From NCBI RefSeq assembly GCF_903893715.1, contig NZ_CAITNG010000048.1, positions 1-53,782 on the forward strand: DNA of 53,782 bases, in the 5' to 3' direction. The translations under genes and the position numbers were made by a program. Position 1 is the first letter of the stretch; the number at the start of each line of letters is the position of its first letter. Below the pieces are notes generated by a model. The model was not told the origin of the DNA. It was given only the letters and a program-made list of their open reading frames with translations, and searched no databases. This DNA comes from an uncultured Mucilaginibacter sp. (GTDB lineage: Bacteria; Bacteroidota; Bacteroidia; Sphingobacteriales; Sphingobacteriaceae). This document shows, in pieces, positions 15,128 to 23,828 of this stretch.

Positions 15128-18100
15128 CTACTTAACAGCGCGGGCGGTTACATTGCCGGTGCGCTTCAATACACCCCAGCCGCTCAGCTCACCTTTAACG
15201 GCACGGCGGATGGATTTGAACAGTACATAGTACATCAACTGGCGCCAAATAAAACGTTGCGGGATGATGTAGATAAGCTTTTTGTAATCTTCTTTCTCCA
15301 TCCAGAAGGCGATGATGCCTACTATAAAGTCGATGAGTACAAAAGCCACGTAGTAGCCGATGATCTTTTCGCGGTGATCGCCAAAAAGGCCGATCACCAT
15401 CATGAGGTCGGCAAGGGGTGAGAACAAGGGCAGTATGATTTGGAAGATAAGGATATTGGGCATGCCCACCATGCCAAAATACTTATACTTCTTGTTGAAC
15501 AGGGCATCCTTGTTTTTCCAGAAACTTTGCATGACGCCAAAGCTCCAGCGGAAGCGTTGTTTAAGCAACATTTCGATCGACTCAGGTGCTTCGGTATAAG
15601 CCAGTGCTTCTGCGCAATTGCGGATGATATAACCTTGTTTTAGGATACGCATAGTCAAATCGCAATCTTCGGCCAGGGTATCGTATGTAAAGCCACCTGC
15701 TTTCGCGATAGCCGATTTACGAAATGCCCCAATAGCGCCCGGCACCACGGTGATGCTATTGATCAAATCGAACGCGCGGCGGTCCATGTTTTGCGCGGTA
15801 ATGTACTCGATAGATTGCCAGCGGGTGATCAGGTTGTTCTCATTCCCTACCTTAACTGTACCGGCCACAGCGCCAATTTCCTCATCGTCAAAATAGGTCA
15901 TCAGGTGGTAAACGGCATCGTCTTTTAATTGCGTATCAGCATCAATACAAACCACAAAATCATGACTCGCGTTTTGGATACCATGGTTTAACGCCGTTGC
16001 CTTGCCACCGTTTGGTTTGGTGAGTATTTTAACCCTGGGGTTATCACTGTAGGCAGTGCTCACTACCTGATAGGTTTTGTCTTTCGACCCGTCATCAACA
16101 AAAATAATCTCGAAATCGGGGTATTTGGTACCGAGTAAGCTTTCGATGGTTTTTATAGCCGTTACCTCTTCGTTATAGGCAGGTACGATGATGCTCACGG
16201 GCGGCAGCTCTGTGCGGGCCAACCGCTCTGCATTTTCTTTGCCGTTTTCGGCGTATTGGCGCGAGGCCAGTATGCCAATGAGCACAATACGGCCCACGGC
16301 TAAAAATATGGCCGAAAAGAACAGGTAAAGCATAAACCAGTTGCCATAAAACACGCTCATGATCATGAAGTTGTACAGGGTACCCACAATGCCGCTGTCG
16401 GCATCGTCGCTAATTTTGGGCATCAGGTCGCCTTTGGTTTTGTGCAATACATCGGCAATGGTGGTAAACTGGTAGCCGTGGCTTTTAAAATATTCGATGA
16501 TGCGGGGCAGTGCTTTTACGGTTTCTTCGCGGGTATCGCCACCGGCATCGTGCAGCAGCAGCATGGAGCCTGCGTCTCTTTGCGCGATAACGCGTGCCAC
16601 AATAGTATCGGCGGTTACGCCGGGTTCCCAATCGTGCGGGTCGATAGATTCACCTATGTTGATGTAACGCTCCTCGCGGCTCAATGCCACGGGGATTACC
16701 TCGGCAACGGTTTGCGGCTCGGCATCGGCATTAAACGGCGGCCTGAACAGGATGGTGCTCCGGCCTGTAACCGATTCAATCAATTTACGCGTGGCGTTCA
16801 GTTCGAGTTTTACGCGTTGAAGGCTGATGGTGGATACATCGGGGTGGAAAAAGGTGTGGTTGCCTATTTCAAAACCGTCTTCATATTCTTCGCGCAGTAT
16901 AGGGATGCTCTTTTCGGCCATCGAACCAACAACGAAGAACGCAGCAGGCACCTTTTCCTTTTTTAATATCTCGAGGATGCGGGGGGTAAAATCAGGGTCG
17001 GGGCCATCGTCAAAAGTCAGTACAATTTTATGCGGGGCGTAGCCGTATTTCCTGATTTGGTATTTTGTTGGGACCCTCACATACTGCTGGTCGGTAATGT
17101 TAAAGGTTTTGGGGTCCATCGTGATGTTGATGAGGCCCGGCGACGGGGTGGAAACCAAATCGAGCACCTCGCCATCTCCCGAATAATCGATACGGTTATT
17201 TAAACCAACGGTGGTCAGTTTTTTGGTGTCGATACCTGTTTTTTTCAGGGAATCGATGGATAAATTCTTATCGAAGAAGCTCCATAGACGCGGGTCTTCG
17301 GTACCCAGCCGCCACAGTGCTATGCCGCCGGTGGCCCAATCATCCGCCATGCGGATAATGTTGAAATTGGTAACCGCGTCGGTAAAGTACACCGCGTGCG
17401 AAAGGCTGTCTTTATCAATATAGTTATAATGCAGGTTGGCCGATTTTTTATCAAAAATGACCGGGCTTTTATGTTCGAAAGCGGTACTGATAGCCGCCTG
17501 GTAGGATACGGCTGTGCCAATGCTGTTTTCGGGCCAATCGTAACCATAAGCACCAACAACCAGAATTACCTTTTCGCTGGGTATTTGTCCGCAAACGTCG
17601 TCGAGTGTTTGTTCAACCCAATGCTGATCGGATATATCGCCGGCATTACTCGATTCGGTATGTTGCTCAATAGCGAAGATGAACAGGTAATCGTTAAAGG
17701 CTTGCAAGTCTTCCACATCGTAACCATCATCGCCAGCGTTTACGTTTTGGGTGACCAATAATTTCAAGGGGTGCAAGGTGGCATATAACTCTTTTTCGAA
17801 AGCGACATAGTAATCGTCGCTACGGTCCTTTATGTCTTCCCATTCCAGGTTAACACCCTGAACATGGTTTTTCAATAACTTTTGGGCGATATCGTTGATA
17901 AAACGCGTGCGCAATTTTTTTGATTTAACAATGCGGTAAACATCCTTGGTATCGAGGTAACCACTTGTATTGTTAACATTGATATAGTTGGACAGCGAAA
18001 TAATAACGGGCTTGTGGTACTTTTTGTTGACATGCACCAGTCCGGTATCCAGCTTAAATATGGCGGTATCGGCACCGGGCTTTAATACCAGGCCCTCGCT

Positions 18101-18490
18101 TACAATCATATCGAGTTTGCTGATATGGTCGGCGAGCGAAAACAGGGCCTGCGTTTCCCAGGCGCGGTAAAAGCCGGCGTTGATACGGTTTTTGTTACTC
18201 GGGTGTTTTATCTGGTGCAGGCGCAGGTCGTGCCGAAGCTCCTGTATTTCGGTTTCCTGCAGTTTAAAATCCTTGTACTTGGTAGAGTGCTTTAAGGCCT
18301 CCAACTCGTCTTTAGAAAGCTTTTTGGGAGCAGAATCAAGATTAGGTAAAGATGGGTATTGCTGCGATGTAATGGTAATGGCCGCACCGATAACACCGGC
18401 TATCAATAAAATAATCAACGAACGGCTTATCCACTTAAAACGGGTCCATCGCCCGGGGGTGTCGGCCTGAAAAACCTGCTTATCAGCCAT
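15128..18490 (-). CDS. Trifunctional-type GH18-like / polysaccharide deacetylase / GT2 membrane protein
   Basis: 1120 aa. An N-terminal membrane helix is at about 24-40. A GH18-like barrel (about 100-410) has GVNLEWED at 212-219, where Glu218 aligns with the GH18 catalytic acid but the usual aspartates are Asn and Glu. A NodB deacetylase (about 485-690) has TFDDGPDP (Asp494/495), GNHTFFHP (His545, His549), FRPPFN and LLLHD (His647). Two membrane helices lie at about 705-742. A processive GT2 domain (about 764-1000) has DDGSKD, DAD (850-852), EDCD and QRFRW (978-982). More membrane helices follow. It likely polymerises and partly deacetylates a beta-hexosamine polymer, combining activities seen in PgaC and PgaB. 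It is a single-gene unit. Confidence 0.88.
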   Translation of the reverse strand: MADKQVFQADTPGRWTRFKWISRSLIILLIAGVIGAAITITSQQYPSLPNLDSAPKKLSKDELEALKHSTKYKDFKLQETEIQELRHDLRLHQIKHPSNKNRINAGFYRAWETQALFSLADHISKLDMIVSEGLVLKPGADTAIFKLDTGLVHVNKKYHKPVIISLSNYINVNNTSGYLDTKDVYRIVKSKKLRTRFINDIAQKLLKNHVQGVNLEWEDIKDRSDDYYVAFEKELYATLHPLKLLVTQNVNAGDDGYDVEDLQAFNDYLFIFAIEQHTESSNAGDISDQHWVEQTLDDVCGQIPSEKVILVVGAYGYDWPENSIGTAVSYQAAISTAFEHKSPVIFDKKSANLHYNYIDKDSLSHAVYFTDAVTNFNIIRMADDWATGGIALWRLGTEDPRLWSFFDKNLSIDSLKKTGIDTKKLTTVGLNNRIDYSGDGEVLDLVSTPSPGLINITMDPKTFNITDQQYVRVPTKYQIRKYGYAPHKIVLTFDDGPDPDFTPRILEILKKEKVPAAFFVVGSMAEKSIPILREEYEDGFEIGNHTFFHPDVSTISLQRVKLELNATRKLIESVTGRSTILFRPPFNADAEPQTVAEVIPVALSREERYINIGESIDPHDWEPGVTADTIVARVIAQRDAGSMLLLHDAGGDTREETVKALPRIIEYFKSHGYQFTTIADVLHKTKGDLMPKISDDADSGIVGTLYNFMIMSVFYGNWFMLYLFFSAIFLAVGRIVLIGILASRQYAENGKENAERLARTELPPVSIIVPAYNEEVTAIKTIESLLGTKYPDFEIIFVDDGSKDKTYQVVSTAYSDNPRVKILTKPNGGKATALNHGIQNASHDFVVCIDADTQLKDDAVYHLMTYFDDEEIGAVAGTVKVGNENNLITRWQSIEYITAQNMDRRAFDLINSITVVPGAIGAFRKSAIAKAGGFTYDTLAEDCDLTMRILKQGYIIRNCAEALAYTEAPESIEMLLKQRFRWSFGVMQSFWKNKDALFNKKYKYFGMVGMPNILIFQIILPLFSPLADLMMVIGLFGDHREKIIGYYVAFVLIDFIVGIIAFWMEKEDYKKLIYIIPQRFIWRQLMYYVLFKSIRRAVKGELSGWGVLKRTGNVTARAVK

Positions 18491-18532
18491 TAATGTTTTT
18501 AAATTTTAGCAAAATCAATAAGTTATCAGCAA

Positions 18533-18694
18533 TTATTTTCCGGGTTTTAACTGATCGATATTGGAAAAATCGACACCGCATTTACAATTAGCTCCACAGC
18601 CTTTTTTTGCCGAAACACTATGGTAGATAGTACGGCCCACGTACCAAACGGCCGCGATAAAAAGCAATAAAACAATGACTAACTGGAAATTCAT
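18533..18694 (-). CDS. FeoB-associated Cys-rich membrane protein
   Basis: 53 aa, too short for most gene finders: ATG at 18694, stop at 18533. An N-terminal helix MNFQLVIVLLLFIAAVWYVG is followed by RTIYHSVSAKKGCGANCKCG, so three cysteines sit just after the membrane (Cys33, Cys37, Cys39). This matches the small FeoB_associated family usually found with ferrous-iron transporters. No feoA or feoB is in the window. An 18-base palindrome and a -7 box lie immediately upstream. Confidence 0.8.
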   Translation of the reverse strand: MNFQLVIVLLLFIAAVWYVGRTIYHSVSAKKGCGANCKCGVDFSNIDQLKPGK

Positions 18695-18698
18695 GTCA

Positions 18699-18743
18699 CA
18701 AATTTAATACAATTCTGTTTAGTATATACAAAACGTTTTGTAT
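18699..18743 (-). promoter_or_regulatory. Promoter with 18-base palindromic operator
   Basis: On the minus strand TAAATTTG (18699-18706) is a perfect TAnnTTTG box only 4 nt before the ATG at 18694. ATACAAAAC/GTTTTGTAT (18726-18743) is a perfect 18-base palindrome over the expected -33 position. The CG-centred symmetry is typical of LacI-type or similar repressors. The regulator is unknown. Confidence 0.5.
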
Positions 18744-18775
18744 TTGGTTTTATTTCGGTTTTTTGGATGATGACA

Positions 18776-19600
18776 TCAGGATGGTATATCCTGATTTTTA
18801 AGCGCCTGGGCTAAAAAATTGGGTATAATGGTTTGGTAAGTAAGCCCTATTTTAGCAGGGTCGGCAAGGTCGGCAAATATTTCTTCGTATTTGGCAATAC
18901 CATATTCGTCTACCATGTGTTTTTTGTACTCGTCGGTCAACATACGGGCTTTCATATCAGCAGGATCTACCTCTGGATGGTATTGCGTGGCGAAGCAATA
19001 AGGGCCAAACCTGATGGCCATTAGAGCGCGGGGGTTATTCGGATCCGTCCGTTCCCTTTCTATTGTCAGCAATGTGGCGCCTATTTCCTCAAAGCGTTTC
19101 ATATCAGGGTTAACCACCTGCCATTCGCGCGAATCGAAAACGTAATAATTATCGGCCAAGCCCTGCAAAACCAGGTCGGCTTTGCCTGCTTCGGTTTGTG
19201 CAGTAGGCATAATACCGTATGATTCGCTTGTGCGACGGTTTACATCGGCTAATTTATATTGACGGCAAATCAATTGAAAAGAGTGGCACACCAGCAATAC
19301 GTGTTTTTTATTGGGTGCATCCGATTGATTATGTGTATCGATCGCGCCGAGCAGATTCCAGTAATTCTGTTCCCATTCCGAGCCTTCGCTTTCTATGGGG
19401 CTCCCCGGGCCACCACTCGAAATATAAATATCGAAACCGGTGTCGGGCACCTCGTTCTTCCCGCGAAGGTCGAACACCCGGCTGTTGACGGTTAAGCCGT
19501 TATTTGCGGCATAAGTGTTTAAAATATGCTGAAAAGACGATATGGCCTGGTTAGGGTAACCGTCGTAAAGGTCGATGATGGCTGCTTGTATGTTCCGCAT
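18776..19600 (-). CDS. Class I glutamine amidotransferase-like protein
   Basis: 274 aa. The triad of class I amidotransferases is visible: the nucleophile in VLLVCHSFQLICRQY (Cys, here CHSFQ rather than the usual GxCxGxQ elbow) and YHPEVDP (His, Glu) near residue 210. The N-terminus RNIQAAIIDLYDGYPNQAI and YISSGGPGSPIESEG are GMP-synthase-like. There is no synthetase domain, so it is a stand-alone amidotransferase or gamma-glutamyl hydrolase-like enzyme of unknown substrate. The upstream beta-barrel gene ends in a terminator directly before this start, which argues against co-transcription. Confidence 0.82.
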   Translation of the reverse strand: MRNIQAAIIDLYDGYPNQAISSFQHILNTYAANNGLTVNSRVFDLRGKNEVPDTGFDIYISSGGPGSPIESEGSEWEQNYWNLLGAIDTHNQSDAPNKKHVLLVCHSFQLICRQYKLADVNRRTSESYGIMPTAQTEAGKADLVLQGLADNYYVFDSREWQVVNPDMKRFEEIGATLLTIERERTDPNNPRALMAIRFGPYCFATQYHPEVDPADMKARMLTDEYKKHMVDEYGIAKYEEIFADLADPAKIGLTYQTIIPNFLAQALKNQDIPS

Positions 19601-19605
19601 TTAAC

Positions 19606-19637
19606 AAAAAAAATGGCTACCTAATATAGCCATTTTT
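19606..19637 (-). terminator. Terminator of the outer-membrane beta-barrel gene
   Basis: Arms aaaaaaatggcta (19606-19618) and tagccattttttt (19625-19637) pair. A and T runs flank the GC pairs, so it could work on both strands. It lies between the stop at 19659 and the next start at 19600. Confidence 0.65.
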
Positions 19638-19658
19638 TTGTCGTTGATATGGATAGTG

Positions 19659-20570
19659 CTAAAATTTAAAAGATATACCCGCCTCGAAGTAAAAAACACT
19701 GCTTTTAAAAGGTTGTGCTTTTTCAATCGTGTCGGTTATTAGTTTTTCAGCGGCCGTATTTGTGGGCAGGGCATCCTGCGCAAAAGCCATGGTTGGCGTA
19801 AACGAGAAGCTAAAATTGCCGGCTATGTACACAATGGGGGCTGTCAACTCGTAGTCTAACAAAGCAAAATTGCCCAAATCGTTATTGTAAGTAGTATAAG
19901 CCGCGTTTACACCCTTACGGTTGATTTTGCCTTTACGTACCAGATATTCCGAATAAAAGTTTTGCGAGCCGGCATTGAAACCCGCCTGTGGGCTGATGAG
20001 TAATTTATCATCATCGGCAAAAATAGATTCTATCAAAAAGTCGTGCGAAAGGCTGGGGCTTAACAGTAAGTCGCCGCTGCCACCACCTTTTACAAAGCTA
20101 TAGCTTAGGCTTAAGCCCGGTGTAATGATATCAGCAACATCGTAATCAATATAGGCATTGGCGGTACTGCTTAATGATGAAGCAACCTGCGTACTGGTAG
20201 AGTTAAAGAAAAGTTTGGTGAACGACGCGCCCCACTCCAGGTTATCGTCTTCGGTATAGTCGTAGCCCAATTCTACATTACCCCCATCCAGTTTGTTGTT
20301 GTTTCGGTTGGTGATGAAATCCATTTGGCCCGATACGTAAAAGCCGGATTTAAGCGTGTAACTGATTTTAGGTGAAAAGGTTGGCGTTGTAACGGTATCC
20401 ACACGGCCTAAAAATACGTTGTTGCTTAAATAGCTTACGCCAATTTTTAGGTGAGACTTTTTTGGCGGATTGGTGTCGGATTTTGATGTTGTTGTATCTT
20501 TTTGGGCGAATGCCGAAGAAAAAGTCAACAGTAATAAACTGATTGCGAATAATTTAAATTTAGGTTTCAT
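19659..20570 (-). CDS. Putative outer-membrane beta-barrel protein
   Basis: 303 aa with a signal peptide (MKPKFKLFAISLLLLTFSSAFA). A short polar linker rich in Thr/Ser/Lys follows, then alternating amphipathic strands (SGFYVSGQMDFIT, NVELGYDYTEDD, LEWGASFTKLFF, GLSLSYSFV). It ends with FYFEAGISFKF, an aromatic-terminated last strand suited to BAM recognition. No transport motif can be named. The promoter and a structured 5' UTR are visible upstream. It is divergent from the gene at 20745. Confidence 0.75.
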   Translation of the reverse strand: MKPKFKLFAISLLLLTFSSAFAQKDTTTSKSDTNPPKKSHLKIGVSYLSNNVFLGRVDTVTTPTFSPKISYTLKSGFYVSGQMDFITNRNNNKLDGGNVELGYDYTEDDNLEWGASFTKLFFNSTSTQVASSLSSTANAYIDYDVADIITPGLSLSYSFVKGGGSGDLLLSPSLSHDFLIESIFADDDKLLISPQAGFNAGSQNFYSEYLVRKGKINRKGVNAAYTTYNNDLGNFALLDYELTAPIVYIAGNFSFSFTPTMAFAQDALPTNTAAEKLITDTIEKAQPFKSSVFYFEAGISFKF

Positions 20571-20582
20571 ATGAATGGGTTT

Positions 20583-20637
20583 TACGGATTAAAGTAACAT
20601 TATGTTTACAAAATCCGTATGACTGCCCACAAATGTA
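20583..20637 (-). promoter_or_regulatory. Promoter and structured leader of the beta-barrel gene
   Basis: On the minus strand TACATTTG (20630-20637) matches TAnnTTTG. Downstream of the expected start site, TACGGATT (read from aatccgta, 20612-20619) pairs with AATCCGTA (read from tacggatt, 20583-20590), enclosing a second small stem. This would form a hairpin at the 5' end of the mRNA. The ten-base sequence atccgtatga recurs at 20613-20622 and 20678-20687. Confidence 0.5.
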
Positions 20638-20744
20638 AAAGTTTAGCTACAAAAAATTTATATAATTATTTTAAACTATCCGTATGATCGACAGGTCATA
20701 GAACCAAAAACACACAAATTAATAACCATTTAAAAACGAAAATT

Positions 20745-21263
20745 ATGAAAAAGTTAAGTTTATTAGCCGCTGCAATTATCTGTTCTGCAGTTACTTTCGC
20801 TCAAACAACAACTCCTCCAACAACTACACCTGTAAGCCCTGTGCCTGCACAAATGAAAGACCTGCGCCATGACGAACGCGACATACGCAACGATAAGGCT
20901 ACCGAAGCTAAGGATGTTAAAACAGGCAACATTACCGGCGCCCAAGCCGCGCAAGCCGATGTAAAAGCCGACCGTGCCGATATTAAAACCGATGCCGCCA
21001 CTTTAAAAAGTGAAGGTGTTAAACACCCTATTGCTAAAGCTGATGGACAAATTAAAAGGGGCGACGAAAAAGACCTGCGTAACGATATCAAGGATGTAAA
21101 GGCTGATAAAACAGCCCGCGCTGCCGATGTTAAAGCAGGTGATGTGGCCGATGCCAAAAAGGAAACTGCCGATATCAAAGCCGACAAAAAGGACATTAAA
21201 AAAGATATCCGCGAAGCAAAACGCGATGGTGTAAAACACCCTGTTAAACGCGCTGTAAAATAA
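20745..21263 (+). CDS. Secreted, highly charged protein with internal duplication
   Basis: 172 aa with a signal peptide (MKKLSLLAAAIICSAVTFAQ) and a Thr/Pro linker (TTTPPTTTPVSPVP). The rest is two diverged copies of a unit of about 62-66 residues. Copy one (about 37-97) runs from MKDLRHDERDIRNDK to SEGVKHPIAK. Copy two (about 107-170) runs from EKDLRNDIKDVKADK to RDGVKHPVKR. Each copy is rich in Lys, Asp and Ala with little hydrophobic content, resembling LEA-like or disordered stress proteins, and ends with GVKHP. Function is unknown. It is likely periplasmic or extracellular. Confidence 0.8.
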   Translation: MKKLSLLAAAIICSAVTFAQTTTPPTTTPVSPVPAQMKDLRHDERDIRNDKATEAKDVKTGNITGAQAAQADVKADRADIKTDAATLKSEGVKHPIAKADGQIKRGDEKDLRNDIKDVKADKTARAADVKAGDVADAKKETADIKADKKDIKKDIREAKRDGVKHPVKRAVK

Positions 21264-21289
21264 AAGATTAGCCGGGGGGAATTAATCGG

Positions 21290-21317
21290 AAGCCGCTTTC
21301 TGTAAAGGAAGCGGCTT
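21290..21317 (+). terminator. Rho-independent terminator
   Basis: aagccgctt (21290-21298) and aagcggctt (21309-21317) form a 9-bp stem followed by tcttttg. It is 27 nt after the stop of the charged secreted protein. Confidence 0.8.
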
Positions 21318-21322
21318 TCTTT

Positions 21323-21364
21323 TGTAGAATATCGAACACTGAATTTTGAATGAGGAATATCGAA
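21323..21364. repeat. Six-unit heptanucleotide repeat
   Basis: Six seven-base units, each ending in gaa: tgtagaa, tatcgaa, cactgaa, ttttgaa, tgaggaa, tatcgaa. This is the longest of the five heptad arrays. It is intergenic, just after a terminator. Confidence 0.65.
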
Positions 21365-21404
21365 GGGGAAAAATCAAAATTAAGAAGTTAGTTTTTGATC
21401 TTAT

Positions 21405-22058
21405 TTACTTTATTCCGTTCCACTCCCCGTAAAATTGTTCGAGGTATTGCAGCATAAAGTCATGCCTTTTTTGGGCGATATGTTTGCCCGCAGCGGTGTT
21501 CATTTTATCCTTTAGGAGCAGTAATTTTTCGTAAAAGTGGTTGATGGTGGGCGCCGATGTGTTTTTGTACTCCTCTTTACTCATGTTGAGATTTGCCGGG
21601 ATATCCGGGTTGTACATTTCGCGGTTTTTGTAGCCGCCGTAGGTAAAGGCCCTTGCAATGCCAATAGCGCCAATAGCATCCAGACGGTCGGCATCCTGCA
21701 CTACTTCCATTTCCGGTGAGTTGAAGACTTGCGCACCAAAACCCGCTTTGAACGACATGTGGCGGATGATTTGTTGTACATGCTCAATAATAGTTGTGTC
21801 AAGGTTTAGTGCCTTCAGGAAATCGCCGGCCATGCGCGGACCAACTTCTTCGTCGCCATTATGGAATTTGCTGTCGGCAATATCGTGCAACAATGCCGCC
21901 AGTTCCACAACCAGCATATCCACCTTTTCGGTTTGGCCAATGAGTTTGGCATTGTTCCACACACGGTTAATGTGCCACCAGTCGTGCCCTGCTTCGGCAC
22001 CTTTTAAGGTTTGATGCACATAATTTGCCGTTTTGGCTATCAGTTGCTCATTTTCCAT
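21405..22058 (-). CDS. HD-domain phosphohydrolase (YedJ type)
   Basis: 217 aa, usual length for this family. Metal-binding HD motifs are AGHDWWHINRVW (about 20), LAALLHDIADSKFHNGD (about 51-67) and EVVQDADRLDAIGAIGIARAF (about 118-138). The family acts on phosphate esters or nucleotides, but the physiological substrate is unclear. It is 13 bp downstream of the TonB-C-like gene and likely in one operon with it and the RNA methyltransferase upstream. Confidence 0.88.
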   Translation of the reverse strand: MENEQLIAKTANYVHQTLKGAEAGHDWWHINRVWNNAKLIGQTEKVDMLVVELAALLHDIADSKFHNGDEEVGPRMAGDFLKALNLDTTIIEHVQQIIRHMSFKAGFGAQVFNSPEMEVVQDADRLDAIGAIGIARAFTYGGYKNREMYNPDIPANLNMSKEEYKNTSAPTINHFYEKLLLLKDKMNTAAGKHIAQKRHDFMLQYLEQFYGEWNGIK

Positions 22059-22071
22059 GGGCCGATGATGG

Positions 22072-22572
22072 TTAATAGTTTATCACAACCGTTGGCAACA
22101 GGGTAGCAGCATTTAATGGTACCTGGTCGGCAGCGGTAATAGGCCGGCGTTTCAACTGGTAATCCAACACGGCCTGCATAGCCGAAGCCTTTGGCGTGCC
22201 CGATGGCTTGTAGTTGATGGAAAAAGGGATGATAAAGTCGTAATATTTATGGTCGGCGGGGATAATCCATTTGCCGCTCGTTCTTTTTAACGCGTCAATT
22301 ATGGGTTCGGTGAGCATTACATCGTCGGCATAATACACTACCATTTTACTTACAGTCCCTTTCGAGTCAGCACTAAATTTGAAGATAACCATGCCTGATG
22401 CTTTTGCCGCTTCAATAGCTGGCGTAACCTGCAAACTATCTTTAAAAAATTGCTTCATGGCCTCCACACCGCCTTTGTAAGGTTGGGGCAGGTCGGTATT
22501 AATAGGCATCATCTGCGCCATGGCGCATCGCGAAAGCAATACCACAGCAAATAAAACAAGTACTTTTTTCAT
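22072..22572 (-). CDS. Secreted protein with weak TonB C-terminal-like domain
   Basis: 166 aa with a signal peptide (MKKVLVLFAVVLLSRCAMA). Residues about 30-118 show the order GGVEAMKQFFKDSLQV, MVIFKFSADSKGTVSKMVV and PIIDALKRTSGKWIIP. This is the beta-alpha-beta arrangement of the Bacteroidota TonB_C-like domain (GxVxxxxV...ALxxxxxWxP) without a TonB membrane anchor or Pro-rich linker. It may be a stand-alone periplasmic version. The start codon overlaps the stop of the upstream methyltransferase gene by one base. Confidence 0.55.
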   Translation of the reverse strand: MKKVLVLFAVVLLSRCAMAQMMPINTDLPQPYKGGVEAMKQFFKDSLQVTPAIEAAKASGMVIFKFSADSKGTVSKMVVYYADDVMLTEPIIDALKRTSGKWIIPADHKYYDFIIPFSINYKPSGTPKASAMQAVLDYQLKRRPITAADQVPLNAATLLPTVVINY

Positions 22573-23747
22573 TATTCTTCGGGTTTGGGTTCGCGTTTGC
22601 TGCCGTCGTACAGTTCGTACTCAAACAGGCGGCAATCCAGCTTACCGTTATAAAATTCAATTTTGCGCGAAGCTTTCAGTCCTATTTTCTTGGCCAAATC
22701 GGGGTTGCCGGTAAAAACATAACCCTTGTAACCCTTGCAATTGGTTTTCATAAAATCTCCAATGCGTTTGTAGGTCATCTCGAGTTTAGTATGCACACCC
22801 AAGCGCTCGCCGTACTCCGGGTTAAACATCACAATGCCCGGCCCTTCCGGTACTTCGGTCTCCGCAAAATCACAAACGTTAAAATCAATCAAATGTTCTA
22901 CACCCGCTGTTTTTGCATTTTTGCGGGAGATATCCACCGCGTCTTCAGATATATCCGTGGCAACGATCCTAAAACTGAGTTCCTTTATCGATTTATCTTT
23001 TAATGCGCGTCGCTCGGTAAAGAAAACCTGCTCATCGTAACCTAAAACATGCATAAAGGCATAGTTCATACGGAACAGGCCAGGTGTTTTTTCTGTTGCG
23101 AGCAAAGCCGCCTCGATAGCCAAAGTGCCCGAACCACACATGGGGTTTACAAAGGGGCTTTTTTTGTCCCAGCCAGTAGCCATAATAGTGGATGCGGCCA
23201 AGGCTTCCAACATCGGCGCCTTGCCGGGAATTTTGCGATAGCCGTGTTTAGCCAGGGTTTCACCAGAGGTATCGAGGAAAATCTCGGCCTCATCATCCTG
23301 CCAATAAAGATGCACTACGGTTTTGTTTTGGTCGGGGCCGGAGTTGGGCCGTATACCTTTTACCTGCTTTATCCTATCTACAATGGCATCCTTTACCTTC
23401 ACATTCGCGAAAAGCGGGGTGAGGATGTGCTCGTTGTTCACATTGCTGGTTACGCTGAAGTAGCCGGCAAAGTCGATGAGTTTTTCCCATTCAATTTGGA
23501 TCAGGTTATCGTACAGCTCTTTCGGATCGGCCGCTTTGAAGCTGCCCAGCGAATACAAAATCTGGCTTGCGCAGCGCAGGTTGAGGTTAAGCGGTATACA
23601 ATCGGTCAGGGTACCGAACAATTCGATGCCGGTAGGGAATATTCTTTTGATCTCGAAGCCCAAGGCTTCAACTTCGTCTTTTAAGTAGGGCGATAACCTT
23701 TTATTACAGGTTAGGATGATCTTGCTGTCAGTGTGGAAAACTTGCAT
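22572..23747 (-). CDS. THUMP-domain class I SAM-dependent RNA methyltransferase (RlmL/YcbY N-half type)
   Basis: 391 aa. The N-terminal ferredoxin-like/THUMP part (about 1-155) includes ILTCNKRLSPYLKDEVEALGF and HLYWQDDEAEIFLDTSGETLAKHGYR. The methyltransferase domain (about 165-380) has FVNPMCGSGTLAIEAALLA (motif I region), IVATDISEDAVDISRKNA and FNPEYGERLG, which fills the catalytic NPPY position with NPEYG, as is common in this family in Bacteroidota. The E. coli homologue RlmL makes m2G2445 in 23S rRNA, so this enzyme probably modifies 23S rRNA guanosine. Confidence 0.88.
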   Translation of the reverse strand: MQVFHTDSKIILTCNKRLSPYLKDEVEALGFEIKRIFPTGIELFGTLTDCIPLNLNLRCASQILYSLGSFKAADPKELYDNLIQIEWEKLIDFAGYFSVTSNVNNEHILTPLFANVKVKDAIVDRIKQVKGIRPNSGPDQNKTVVHLYWQDDEAEIFLDTSGETLAKHGYRKIPGKAPMLEALAASTIMATGWDKKSPFVNPMCGSGTLAIEAALLATEKTPGLFRMNYAFMHVLGYDEQVFFTERRALKDKSIKELSFRIVATDISEDAVDISRKNAKTAGVEHLIDFNVCDFAETEVPEGPGIVMFNPEYGERLGVHTKLEMTYKRIGDFMKTNCKGYKGYVFTGNPDLAKKIGLKASRKIEFYNGKLDCRLFEYELYDGSKREPKPEE

Positions 23748-23828
23748 ATAATTGGGGCGAATTTAACGATTAAAAACTCCCTATTTTATTTATGAACGCT
23801 TAACTTTACGTTTTAATTTTTATGACAC

